In this document: in pieces, positions 6,248-13,732 of the stretch
Layout of the letters: every line of letters begins with the position of its first letter
How positions within the stretch are numbered: position 1 is the stretch's first letter
Made by a program: the position numbers and the translations under genes
The notes under the pieces: generated by a model
Told to the model about the DNA's origin: nothing
What the model saw: the letters and a program-made list of their open reading frames with translations, nothing else
The model's database searches: none
Assembly (NCBI GenBank): GCA_020048255.1
Contig: JAIFMR010000183.1
Span: 1 to 15,275 of the forward strand
Reading direction: 5' to 3'
Source: Rhodoferax sp.
GTDB taxonomy: Bacteria > Pseudomonadota > Gammaproteobacteria > Burkholderiales > Burkholderiaceae_C
DNA: 15,275 nucleotides

Positions 6248-8940
6248 GCCAGCCCAAGGCCTACTCGCTGCGCACGCTGCTGATTGGCTTGTTTTTGTCA
6301 GTGGCGCTGCTGGCAACCCTGATTGCTGGAGTGATGCTGGTGACCTGGCGCCTGCCCATGGTGAAGCAGCAAACCCAGACTGAGCAAATCCGCCTGGCGT
6401 CCATGGTGTTGCAGCAACTCGAAGTGCTGCTGGAAACCACCGAGAAGTCGACCTTGTCGGTGGCACGTGTTTTGTCGACCGTCACCCCACAGGCCAAGCG
6501 CGAGGAGGCCATGACCGTCATCACGCAGATTTCGGGTCACGCAGAATTGTTCGAGAGCCTGTACATTCTGGACAAAAATTTCAAGGTACTCTCGGCGGGC
6601 TCAGCCGTGACCTCCGATCTGCAGGCGGTCGAATGGATGGGGTACGACCTGAGTGGCCTGCCCATTGTGCAGCGCGTGCGGCAGCAGGCAGTCATGTCCT
6701 GGAGCGAACAGTATGCATCCCCCTTGCTCGGCGTGCCGGTGGTGGCTTTGGCGCTGCCGGTGGGCGACTACACCTTGCTGGCAGAGGTGTCGGTGGCTCG
6801 GCTGGTGGATTACATCCGCCGATCCAGTGACCTGGACGGCTTGCTGGTCTTGTTGATGGACGGCAAGGGCGAAATCGTGGCGGCCCCAGATATGCAACTG
6901 GCACGCTCACGCAGCAACTTTTCAAACATTTCGGTGGTTCGCGCCGCGCTGGATGGTGCACCGATCTTTGACACCTTCAGCTTTGCCGATCAGCTCTACT
7001 CGGGCACCGCCCGGCGCTCTGGTCGGCTCGGGTGGGTGGTGGTGGCGGCGTATCCTAAATCAGTCGCTGACGCGTCCAGGCGGGTGGCCGTGGCAATCAC
7101 CGGGGGCACTTTGCTGGTGGCCATTGTGGCGGGCACCTTCGCTTTTGGTTTTTTGGCCAGTTTGATTCAGCGCCGCGTGCGCCGCACTGTGGCTTACGCG
7201 CAAGACGTGGCGCAGGGGCGCTACACCCTGCCAGACGGTGATGCGCGCATCCAGGAATTGCAACTGCTTGATGCCAGTCTGGAGCAAATGGCCCAAACCA
7301 TCCAGCGACGGGAGCAGCAACTTCGCGCGATTGTGGAGACCACGCCGACTCTTGCCATCCAGTGGTTCGACAACCAGGGCCGCGTGGTGGATTGGAACCC
7401 GGCCTCTGAAACCATGCTGGGTTGGACCCGGGAGCAGGCGCTGGGTAAAACGTTGGAGCAGCTGATCTACACCCCAGCGCAGCAGCAGGAGTTCATGGCG
7501 GTGCTGGCGGACATCGAGAAAACCGGCCAGCCGTTTGGTCCCTATGACGGCATTGCCACCCATCGCGATGGGCAAAGTCGACACATCCTGTCCACCACCT
7601 TTGCCATTCCGGGGTTTTCTGACGGTCTGTTGTTTGTGTGTATGGACATCGACATCAGCGAAATGAAGCAGAAGGAGCAGGAAATCCGGGCCAATGAACA
7701 GAAGTTCAATCTGTTTTTCAATGCCAGCCCGGTGGCGGTGGCGGTCATGGAAAAGCGCGGTGCCGACTATGCCTATGTCGATGTCAACCAAGCCTGGGAG
7801 AAATTGTCGGGCTACACCCGGGCGCAGGCGCTGGGGTCTGACTTGTCGTCGGGTGGCTTGGTGGTGGACCCTGGCGATCGGCACAAACTGCTGGGGCAGG
7901 TGGATGCTGCCCCGGGCATGGAGAGCGCCGAAATATGGGCCACGCGTGCCGATGGTCAGAAATTCTTGGCCGAAGGTAGCTTGGGCCAGGTCACCGTGGC
8001 TGGGCGTGAACTGCTGATTTACTCACTGCACGACATCACCGACAAGCGCCAGATGGAGAACGAGTTGCGCGAGTTCAACTCGGTGCTGGAGTCGCGCATT
8101 CAAGATCGCACCGAAAGCCTGACGCAGGCCAACCTGGCCTTGCAGGAGGCCGTGAATGAGCTGCGTTTGATGCAGGATCATCTGGTGCAGTCCGAAAAGC
8201 TGGCCTCGCTGGGAGCCCTGGTGGCGGGCATTGCCCATGAGCTCAACACGCCGATTGGCAATGGGCTGATGGCCGTGTCCACCCTGGAGCAGCGCACCCG
8301 CTCGTTCAGGACGACGATGGCGAACGGCCTGCGGCGCTCTGATCTCGAGGCTTTTTTATCGCAGGTGGAAACAGCGGGCGACATTGCCACACGCAACCTG
8401 GCACGCGCTGCTGAGCTGATCACCGGTTTCAAACGCGTGGCGGTGGATCAGACCAGTGCGCAGCGGCGCCAGTTTGATCTGGCTGAGCTGGTGCACGAGA
8501 TTTTGCTGACGCTGCAGCCCATGATCAAGCGAACGGCGATCCAGATTCAGGTGCAGGTTCCTGCCATGACACTCGATGGTTATCCGGGCCCGCTCGGGCA
8601 GGTGATTTCCAACCTGGTTCAAAACGCGTTGCTGCATGCCTTTGAGGGTAGGCACCAAGGGAATATTTTTATCCATGCCCAAGCCCATGGTGACCAGATC
8701 GACCTGGAAGTAAGTGACGACGGCAGTGGGATTGCCCAGGAACTGGTGCGCCGGGTGTTTGATCCATTTTTCACCACCCGGCTGGGCAAGGGCGGCAGCG
8801 GTCTGGGGTTACACATCGTGCACAACCTGATCACTGGCATGCTGGGTGGCTACATCGAGTTGCTGCAGGCGCCCGGTGGGGGTGCGCGATTTGTCATGCA
8901 TCTGCCGCGCTGTGCGCCGGAGTTGTCGGCTGCCCCGTAG
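6244..8940 (+). CDS. Membrane sensor histidine kinase with periplasmic domain and two PAS domains
   Basis: 898 residues. Transmembrane helix 1 is at about 11-35. A periplasmic sensor of about 240 residues follows (40-278), looking like a dCache type, and helix 2 is at about 281-307. Next come a HAMP-like linker (about 308-357), PAS 1 (about 360-475), PAS 2 (about 485-600) and a coiled coil (about 600-650). The dimerisation/phospho-acceptor segment has H665 in GIAHELNTP. The ATPase domain has N794 (NLVQNAL), DDGSG (825-829), FDPFFTT (839-845) and GSGLGL (851-856). All catalytic boxes are intact and no receiver is fused, so the phosphate should go to a separate REC, most simply D88 of the EAL regulator two genes upstream. 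The start overlaps the binding-protein stop by four bases. The periplasmic domain probably senses the state of that lipoprotein, as LuxQ does LuxP or TorS does TorT; this pairing is inference. Confidence 0.92.
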   Translation: MSQPKAYSLRTLLIGLFLSVALLATLIAGVMLVTWRLPMVKQQTQTEQIRLASMVLQQLEVLLETTEKSTLSVARVLSTVTPQAKREEAMTVITQISGHAELFESLYILDKNFKVLSAGSAVTSDLQAVEWMGYDLSGLPIVQRVRQQAVMSWSEQYASPLLGVPVVALALPVGDYTLLAEVSVARLVDYIRRSSDLDGLLVLLMDGKGEIVAAPDMQLARSRSNFSNISVVRAALDGAPIFDTFSFADQLYSGTARRSGRLGWVVVAAYPKSVADASRRVAVAITGGTLLVAIVAGTFAFGFLASLIQRRVRRTVAYAQDVAQGRYTLPDGDARIQELQLLDASLEQMAQTIQRREQQLRAIVETTPTLAIQWFDNQGRVVDWNPASETMLGWTREQALGKTLEQLIYTPAQQQEFMAVLADIEKTGQPFGPYDGIATHRDGQSRHILSTTFAIPGFSDGLLFVCMDIDISEMKQKEQEIRANEQKFNLFFNASPVAVAVMEKRGADYAYVDVNQAWEKLSGYTRAQALGSDLSSGGLVVDPGDRHKLLGQVDAAPGMESAEIWATRADGQKFLAEGSLGQVTVAGRELLIYSLHDITDKRQMENELREFNSVLESRIQDRTESLTQANLALQEAVNELRLMQDHLVQSEKLASLGALVAGIAHELNTPIGNGLMAVSTLEQRTRSFRTTMANGLRRSDLEAFLSQVETAGDIATRNLARAAELITGFKRVAVDQTSAQRRQFDLAELVHEILLTLQPMIKRTAIQIQVQVPAMTLDGYPGPLGQVISNLVQNALLHAFEGRHQGNIFIHAQAHGDQIDLEVSDDGSGIAQELVRRVFDPFFTTRLGKGGSGLGLHIVHNLITGMLGGYIELLQAPGGGARFVMHLPRCAPELSAAP

Positions 8941-8975
8941 GTGGGGGCGTTGCTTCGACTTGACGGGCTCTGCTT

Positions 8976-9524
8976 TTAGCGGCTGCGCCCGGCCTTGTAT
9001 TTGCCACTGCCCGCCCCAATCACGCCGTCGGCCAGCGCCAACCGGGCCATGGACGTGTGGGCATGGGCGTGGGTGATGGCCAGCCCCAGTGCGTCGGCTG
9101 CGTCCGGACCGGGCAAGCCCGGTAAATCCAGCAAGCGGCGCACCATTTCCTGAATCTGTTTTTTGTCCGCTCGACCCCAGCCCACCACCGCCTGTTTCAT
9201 CTGCAAAGCGGTGTACTCGGCCACCGGCAAATCACTGGACACCAGCGCTGTCACGGCAGCACCGCGCGCCTGGCCCAGCAGCAGAGTGGATTGCGGGTTG
9301 ACGTTGACAAACACAATCTCGACCGAGGCGGCATCGGGTTCGTAGCGGCCCACCACTTCGCGAATGCCGTCAAACAAGACCTTGAGCCGCAGCGGCAACT
9401 GGCCTTTGTCCAGGTGGGTGGTGGTGATGGTGCCGCTGGCCACATAGCTCAGCCGGGAGCCATCAGCATCCACCACACCAAAGCCGGTGGTGCGCAAGCC
9501 AGGGTCAATGCCAAGGATTCTCAT
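8976..9524 (-). CDS. ruvC: Holliday junction resolvase RuvC
   Basis: 182 residues, close to the usual 170-180. RuvC cleaves Holliday junctions as a dimer with RuvAB in recombination repair. The N-terminus MRILGIDPGLRTTGFG and the stretch VFVNVNPQSTLLLGQARG are diagnostic. The four acidic metal ligands are D7, E69, D141 and D144 (DAADALG), matching D7, E66, D138 and D141 of the E. coli enzyme. ATG at 9524 is preceded by a GAGAG ribosome-site candidate. ruvA and ruvB are not in the window. It is the last gene of the minus-strand run, 42 bases behind the cdsA-like gene, and it converges on the histidine kinase with only 35 bases between stops. A dispersed repeat occupies its 5' leader. Confidence 0.95.
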   Translation of the reverse strand: MRILGIDPGLRTTGFGVVDADGSRLSYVASGTITTTHLDKGQLPLRLKVLFDGIREVVGRYEPDAASVEIVFVNVNPQSTLLLGQARGAAVTALVSSDLPVAEYTALQMKQAVVGWGRADKKQIQEMVRRLLDLPGLPGPDAADALGLAITHAHAHTSMARLALADGVIGAGSGKYKAGRSR

Positions 9525-9531
9525 TTGCTCT

Positions 9532-9580
9532 CAATAAAAGAGCTGTTAGCGCTTAGGGCGCGTGGGCTAGAGGCCAAAAT
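9532..9580 (+). repeat. Dispersed ~45-bp repeat between the cdsA-like gene and ruvC
   Basis: The left end AGAGCT (9539-9544) is separated by 19 bases from GGGCTAGAGGCCAAAAT (9564-9580). The same architecture recurs at 896-935, 12275-12314 and 14624-14663. From memory, similar sequences (AGCTGCTTGCGCTT on the left, GCGCTAGAGGCC on the right) are scattered through Comamonadaceae genomes. This copy fills nearly all the gap. Read in reverse, TTTGGCCTCTAG supplies the last three codons and the TAG stop of the cdsA-like gene. Its left edge lies 7 bases from the ruvC ATG, and on the ruvC strand CTCT and AGAG could pair across 7 bases and cover the ribosome site. Confidence 0.6.
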
Positions 9581-10565
9581 ACCATCTCACGGAGTGAAAG
9601 AAAACCGGTGCGGCAAAACACAGGGCGTCAATGCGGTCGAGCATGCCGCCGGCACCGGTCACGCCTTTGCCCTGGCCACGCCAGATCGGAATGCCGCGGT
9701 CGCGCTTGAGGGCCTTCATCACCAGGTGCCCAAGTGAGCCGGCCGCGCAGGCGATGAACGACAAGGCAAAGGCCTGTCCGGGCACAAATGGCGTGATGCC
9801 AGCCAGCAGCGCACCCAACAAACTGCCCACCGTCATGCCGGCCCACCAGGCGCGCCAGGTAAAGCTTTGGCTGATTTGCGGTGCGACGGGATGCCAGCCC
9901 AACTGGATCAGCCGGCGCGCCACCAGATGCTGGGTCACCATGCAACTCTGCACCACCAGCACCAGAAAAAACACCAGAAACGCATTTTTGTGGTCGTAAC
10001 GCGGGAAATTCAGCAGCAGCAACGCCGGCACATGGCTCATGCCATAAATACACACCATGATGCCCCATTGCAGCTTGGCATTGCGCTCCAGAAAGTGTTT
10101 GGGGTCATTGGCCAGGGCACTGACCACCGGCAGAATCAAAAACACATACACCGGGATGAACACCGTGAACAGCGTGAAGTCGGCCGTGGCCACCAACCAA
10201 TATTGAAACGGCAGCACCACAAAAAAGGCCAGCACCAGGCTGCGATGGTCACCGTGGCGGGTCGGTGACAGGGTCAAGAATTCGCGCAGGGCAAAAAACG
10301 ACCCCACGGCAAACAGCACCAGCCGCGCCACATCGCCCGCCATCCAGGAGATCCAGAAGACAAAAATCAGCAGCCAGCTGGTTTTGAGCAGTTGTGCCAG
10401 GTTGTCAATTTCATCCTGATGCCGCTGGGCCACCTGCGCGTCCTCAAATTCGCGCATGGAACGCAAAAAAATCACCACATTGGCCAGCAACAAAAGGCCA
10501 AACACAATGATGAAGAGCGCACCAATCTGCTCGTCAGCGCTGAGGTTTTTCAGGGTCTGGTACAT
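9567..10565 (-). CDS. CdsA/YnbB-like phosphatidate cytidylyltransferase family protein
   Basis: 332 residues with about eight hydrophobic helices, an inner-membrane enzyme. CdsA converts phosphatidate and CTP to CDP-diacylglycerol. The C-terminal family signature is recognisable: LKRDRG (286-291), then GVTGAGGMLDRID (301-313) and ALCFAAPVFFH. The canonical GHGG is GAGG here (A305 for His). The KR and DRID parts are kept. The overall pattern is closer to the E. coli YnbB paralogue group than to the housekeeping CdsA, so the substrate may differ. It starts 12 bases after the PlsC-like acyltransferase, whose product (phosphatidate) would be the substrate of this enzyme. The last three codons and the stop come from a dispersed repeat. 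Confidence 0.82.
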   Translation of the reverse strand: MYQTLKNLSADEQIGALFIIVFGLLLLANVVIFLRSMREFEDAQVAQRHQDEIDNLAQLLKTSWLLIFVFWISWMAGDVARLVLFAVGSFFALREFLTLSPTRHGDHRSLVLAFFVVLPFQYWLVATADFTLFTVFIPVYVFLILPVVSALANDPKHFLERNAKLQWGIMVCIYGMSHVPALLLLNFPRYDHKNAFLVFFLVLVVQSCMVTQHLVARRLIQLGWHPVAPQISQSFTWRAWWAGMTVGSLLGALLAGITPFVPGQAFALSFIACAAGSLGHLVMKALKRDRGIPIWRGQGKGVTGAGGMLDRIDALCFAAPVFFHSVRWYFGL

Positions 10566-10577
10566 GGCCGGTGGCCC

Positions 10578-11210
10578 TCAGACGTCACGCAAGGCGACGA
10601 CGGCGGCGCGGGCGCGGTGCAGAAAATCATGGCGCTCCTCACCCGGCAGGACCTGCATGGGCACACCAAAGGTGACCGAGCACAGCACCGGCACTGGCAC
10701 CACCTCGCCCTTGGGCATGACCCGCTGCACATTGTTGATCCAGGCCGGCACCAGCTCGACATTCGGAAATTTCAGGGCCAGGTTGTACAGCCCGGCCTTG
10801 AACGCCTGCGGCTCGTCGGCGTAACCGCGCGTCCCTTCCGGAAACAAGATCAGTGAATCGCCGTTGTGCATGGCCTCGATCAGCGGCTCCAGCGGGTCCT
10901 CCTGCGCATGACGCTCGCGTGAGACATAAATCACATTGAAGACAGCGGTGGTCAGCCATTGCTTGAAGGCTGACTTGGTCCAGTAATCGCGGGCCGCCAC
11001 GGCGCGCACGCTGCGGCGCAATTCCTTGGGCAGTGCGGCCCAGATCATCACCAGGTCGGCATGGCTTTGGTGGTTGGCAAAATAAATGCGCTGTTCGGCC
11101 TTGGGCGGACAACCCCACCAACGTGCTTGCGAGCCGGTCAGCACACGGATCAAGCCCAGCAAAAAATAGCTCATCAGTGTGGCAGCCCAGTCCAACAGCA
11201 CGGGTCTCAC
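10578..11210 (-). CDS. PlsC-like 1-acylglycerol-3-phosphate acyltransferase
   Basis: 210 residues, slightly shorter than typical PlsC (about 245). The acyltransferase motif NHQSHAD gives the HX4D catalytic pair H47 and D52, and FPEGTRG (123-129) is the glycerol-phosphate binding motif. A hydrophobic N-terminal segment (about 9-25) should anchor it to the inner membrane. The family acylates lysophosphatidate to phosphatidate, but this short subgroup could use other acceptors. The start is GTG at 11210, overlapping the mtgA stop as GTGA, so translation is probably coupled. The cdsA-like gene follows directly, which suggests consecutive steps of phospholipid synthesis. Whether it is the main plsC of the cell cannot be judged here. 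Confidence 0.85.
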   Translation of the reverse strand: MRPVLLDWAATLMSYFLLGLIRVLTGSQARWWGCPPKAEQRIYFANHQSHADLVMIWAALPKELRRSVRAVAARDYWTKSAFKQWLTTAVFNVIYVSRERHAQEDPLEPLIEAMHNGDSLILFPEGTRGYADEPQAFKAGLYNLALKFPNVELVPAWINNVQRVMPKGEVVPVPVLCSVTFGVPMQVLPGEERHDFLHRARAAVVALRDV

Positions 11211-11995
11211 GGCAGCTCTGCACTTTCCAGCCGGTTGGCAATCACTGCGGCGCGCCCGGCCACGTAGCTGGAATTGGGCAGTTTTTCAAAGTACTTGGGG
11301 CGTGGCAGCATCACCGCCAGGCGCGCTGCCTCGTAGGCGCTGAGTTGTGCAGCCGGCTTGCGAAAGTAGTGCTGGGCTGCGGCTTCGGCACCAAAAACGC
11401 CTTCACCCCATTCCACACTGTTGAGGTAGATCTCCAGAATGCGTTGTTTGTCGAGCAGGGCCTCGAGCAGCAGCGTCAGCACAAATTCCTGACCCTTGCG
11501 CAACAAGGTGCGCTCCCCCGACAAAAACAGATTCTTGGCCAGTTGCTGGGTGATGGTGGAGCCGCCCACCACCTTGGGCGCTTTGACTGGCTTGGCGGCG
11601 GCAGCAGGGGGCTTGGCGCTGGCTTTGGCGGCATTTTTGGCCTGCGCCTTGGCGGCTTGTTCTTGCGCTTTGGCGACTTTTTCCTCAGCCTTGGTGTTTT
11701 TTTGCCAGGCTTTCTCCAGGGCCACCCAGTCCACACCGTCGTGGTTGGCAAAACCATCGTCTTCGCTGGCAATCACGGCGCGCTTGAGGTTGTTGGAAAT
11801 CTTGTCATACGGCGTCCACTGCTGGCGCCAGCGCAATTCACCTTTTTCAGTCACGACACGCCAGGCCTCCGAGCGCTCAAACGCGGTGGACTGTGGGTCA
11901 ATGACCAGCATGGCGGCAATGCGGACCACAAAATACAGCTGCAGCAGCAGCCCCGCGACCATCACCCACACCAGCCAGCGCCAAACAGCCTTCAT
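11207..11995 (-). CDS. mtgA: Monofunctional peptidoglycan glycosyltransferase MtgA with Lys/Ala-rich insert
   Basis: 262 residues, longer than the usual 230-240. MtgA polymerises lipid II into glycan strands at the outer face of the inner membrane. There is one N-terminal membrane anchor (about 7-28). The GT51 motifs are present: ASEDDGFANHDG with catalytic E78, GGSTITQQLAKN (144-155), LLRKGQE, and EIYLNSVEWGEGVFG (188-202). Between the first and second motifs lies an insert at about 101-140 made almost wholly of Lys, Ala, Gln and Pro, absent from the E. coli protein as I know it. It sits in the mobile region next to the active-site cleft. The gene begins 5 bases after the aroE stop and overlaps the acyltransferase start by four bases. 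Confidence 0.93.
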   Translation of the reverse strand: MKAVWRWLVWVMVAGLLLQLYFVVRIAAMLVIDPQSTAFERSEAWRVVTEKGELRWRQQWTPYDKISNNLKRAVIASEDDGFANHDGVDWVALEKAWQKNTKAEEKVAKAQEQAAKAQAKNAAKASAKPPAAAAKPVKAPKVVGGSTITQQLAKNLFLSGERTLLRKGQEFVLTLLLEALLDKQRILEIYLNSVEWGEGVFGAEAAAQHYFRKPAAQLSAYEAARLAVMLPRPKYFEKLPNSSYVAGRAAVIANRLESAELP

Positions 11996-12000
11996 GGATG

Positions 12001-12837
12001 TCAGGCGGCCAGCTTGGCCCGCAACTCAGCCAGCACTTGCCCGGCCGGTGGCATGACGCCGCGCCAGATGAAAAAGGCCTCGGCCGCCTGACCGACCAGC
12101 ATGCCCAGGCCATCGCGTGGCACGGCACCGTGGGCTCGCGCCCAGTCCATGAAGCCTTGGGCACCCGCGCCATACATCATGTCGTAGGCCAGGGCGCCCG
12201 GCTTGAGTACCTGGGCATCCACCGGCACACCGTGGCCACCCAGGCTACTGGCCGTGCCATTGATGATGATGTCAAAAGAGCCCTCCAGCCCTTTTAAATC
12301 ATGCGCTAGTAGCTCTACCTTTTGTAGCGTTGCCAGGGCTTGATGGCGCGCCACCAGGGCCGCTGCTTTGTGCAGCGTGCGGTTGGCCACGCTCAGGTGA
12401 GCCGGCTGCGCCTGCAGCAACGGGCCCAACACACCGGCCGCAGCGCCACCCGCACCCATGAGCAAAATGCGTTTGCCCTTCAGGCTGATGCCAGCGTTTT
12501 GCTTAATGTCATGCACCAGTCCGATGCCATCGGTGTTGTCGGCTTCAATTTTTCCGTCAGCAAAGCTCAGGGTGTTGCAGGCCTGCGCCAGTCGGGCGCG
12601 CTCACTGGTGTGGGTGGCCAGCGCAGCGGCTTCGAACTTGAACGGCACCGTGATGTTGCAGCCGTGCCCACCCTCGTTGATAAAGGCTCGCACACTGTGG
12701 GCAAAGTGCTGCAGCGGGATCTCCCGCTTGGTGTAGAGGATGTCTTGCCCGGTCAGCTCCGCGAAGCGGGTGTGGATCCAAGGCGACTGGCTGTGGCCGA
12801 TGGGATGGCCCATGACGCAATAAAGGTCGGTGGTCAT
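12001..12837 (-). CDS. aroE: Shikimate dehydrogenase AroE
   Basis: 278 residues from ATG 12837. The frame stays open for 56 more codons upstream into tonB, but the conserved family start (DLYCVMGHPIGHSQSP) sets the ATG. AroE reduces 3-dehydroshikimate to shikimate with NADPH, in the cytoplasm, in aromatic amino acid synthesis. Visible are the substrate serines S16 and S18, catalytic K67 (NITVPFK), D103 (DNTDG), the nucleotide-binding GAGGAAAG (128-135), NRT (152-154) and Q250 (GMLVGQAAEAF). No ribosome site is seen in the C-rich 37-base gap after tonB. Residues of about 174-186 (VELLAHDLKGLEG) are encoded by a dispersed repeat copy, on the surface side of the NADP domain and away from the active site. 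Confidence 0.94.
   Translation of the reverse strand: MTTDLYCVMGHPIGHSQSPWIHTRFAELTGQDILYTKREIPLQHFAHSVRAFINEGGHGCNITVPFKFEAAALATHTSERARLAQACNTLSFADGKIEADNTDGIGLVHDIKQNAGISLKGKRILLMGAGGAAAGVLGPLLQAQPAHLSVANRTLHKAAALVARHQALATLQKVELLAHDLKGLEGSFDIIINGTASSLGGHGVPVDAQVLKPGALAYDMMYGAGAQGFMDWARAHGAVPRDGLGMLVGQAAEAFFIWRGVMPPAGQVLAELRAKLAA
12275..12327 (-). repeat. Dispersed repeat copy embedded in aroE coding sequence
   Basis: On the minus strand AGAGCT is followed after 19 bases by GGGCTGGAGGGC, with TAGCGC at the same offset as in the copy at 9541-9580; 24 of 42 positions agree between the two. CTAC and GTAG at 12315-12318 and 12324-12327 could form a small hairpin at its left edge. The copy runs in the same direction as aroE, is read in frame, and adds no stop codon. 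The A-rich right end of the intergenic copy is not conserved. Confidence 0.5.
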
Positions 12838-12874
12838 GTTGGGTAGGGTTGGGGTGAAAGGGTTTTGCGTAGGC

Positions 12875-13732
12875 TTATTTTTCGCTGAGCTTGGTTTCCA
12901 GCGTGTCTTCGCGGGTGAACTTGAAGCGCGACACCACGGCAATCTGGTCGGCCTGGCGGCGCATGGCCCGGTTAAAGCGGCCAAACGGGCCGGCACTTTT
13001 TGCAATGGCCTCGGCGCGCCGATCCAGCGCCGGTTGGCCCGAACTTTGCACCACTTCGGTGGAGATCACCAGGCCGTCATGGTTGACATTGACGATCATG
13101 GTCAGCTCGCCATAGAGCTTTTGACCATTGATCTGGGGAAAGTTTTCGGTGCCGCGGTCTTCAATGGCGTGGCGCAGTCGGTCGTAGTAAATGGCGTACA
13201 CCGCTTCACGCGTGGCGGGGCTGATGTAGCGCTTTTTGGGGCGCGCGTTCTCAAGAAGGATGCGCCGCTCGATCTCGGCCAGCAGTTCGATCAGCTGGCG
13301 TCGCTTTTCTTCGCGCTGCGCTTGCTCCGGGGTCAGCTGGGTCTTTTGTGGGTCGACCGGCGGCATGGCGGCCAGCGTTCTCTTGACCTGCGAGAGGATC
13401 AGGTTTTGCTGCTCCTGCATCTCGCGCAACTGGCGTTCGTGTTCCTGCTCACTGTCTTCACCTTGCATGGCCACCATGGAGGGGGGCAACGGGCTGGTGG
13501 CGCGGCCTTTGTCCAGGTCACCCCCACCGGCCATGGAGGCCTGCGCCAGGGCGCGTGCCTTGTCGGGTGTTTCGTTGGTCTTGGCGTTGACCAGAATGAC
13601 TTCGAGGGGTGTGTCTTCAAACACCCGGGTAAAGGCCTCGGGGTCGACAAAACGCACCGTCAACAGCACCGCGTGCACGGCGACAGAGACGCCAAGCGCA
13701 ATTTGAAGGGTGCTGAAGGACCGGAGGTTCAC
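12875..13732 (-). CDS. TonB/TolA-like energy transducer family protein
   Basis: 285 residues. One N-terminal membrane helix (about 9-27) carries SVAVHAVLL, with S16 and H20 positioned like the essential Ser and His of E. coli TonB. The middle (about 93-165) is charged and Gln/Glu-rich, predicted helical, and lacks the Pro-rich spacer of classical TonB, which makes it look more like TolA. The C-terminal part (about 172-275) resembles a TonB C-terminal domain (GELTMIVNVNHDGLVISTEVVQSSG). Such proteins span the periplasm and pass proton-motive energy from ExbB/ExbD or TolQ/R to the outer membrane; no such partners lie in the window. The start is GTG, overlapping the RNase stop as GTGA. Its specific outer-membrane partner cannot be named. 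Confidence 0.78.
   Translation of the reverse strand: MNLRSFSTLQIALGVSVAVHAVLLTVRFVDPEAFTRVFEDTPLEVILVNAKTNETPDKARALAQASMAGGGDLDKGRATSPLPPSMVAMQGEDSEQEHERQLREMQEQQNLILSQVKRTLAAMPPVDPQKTQLTPEQAQREEKRRQLIELLAEIERRILLENARPKKRYISPATREAVYAIYYDRLRHAIEDRGTENFPQINGQKLYGELTMIVNVNHDGLVISTEVVQSSGQPALDRRAEAIAKSAGPFGRFNRAMRRQADQIAVVSRFKFTREDTLETKLSEK

Noticed and set aside
5552..6466. Minus-strand open frame of 304 codons across the binding-protein/kinase junction
   Set aside because: It covers two genuine overlapping genes on the other strand and has no motif or start signal.
8964..8991. CGGGC and GCCCG inverted repeat at the convergent ends of the kinase and ruvC genes, as a terminator
   Set aside because: Only five base pairs around an 18-base loop, no T-tract on either strand, and it overlaps the end of ruvC coding sequence.
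10090..10130. AGCT followed later by GTTTGGGGTCATTGG inside the cdsA-like gene, similar to the RNase-gene repeat
   Set aside because: Apart from the shared GGGGTCATT, the left part matches at only about 8 of 19 positions; likely chance.
12838..13005. 56-codon upstream extension of aroE
   Set aside because: It runs into the tonB-like gene in another frame and lies upstream of the conserved AroE N-terminus; the ATG at 12837 is the better start.
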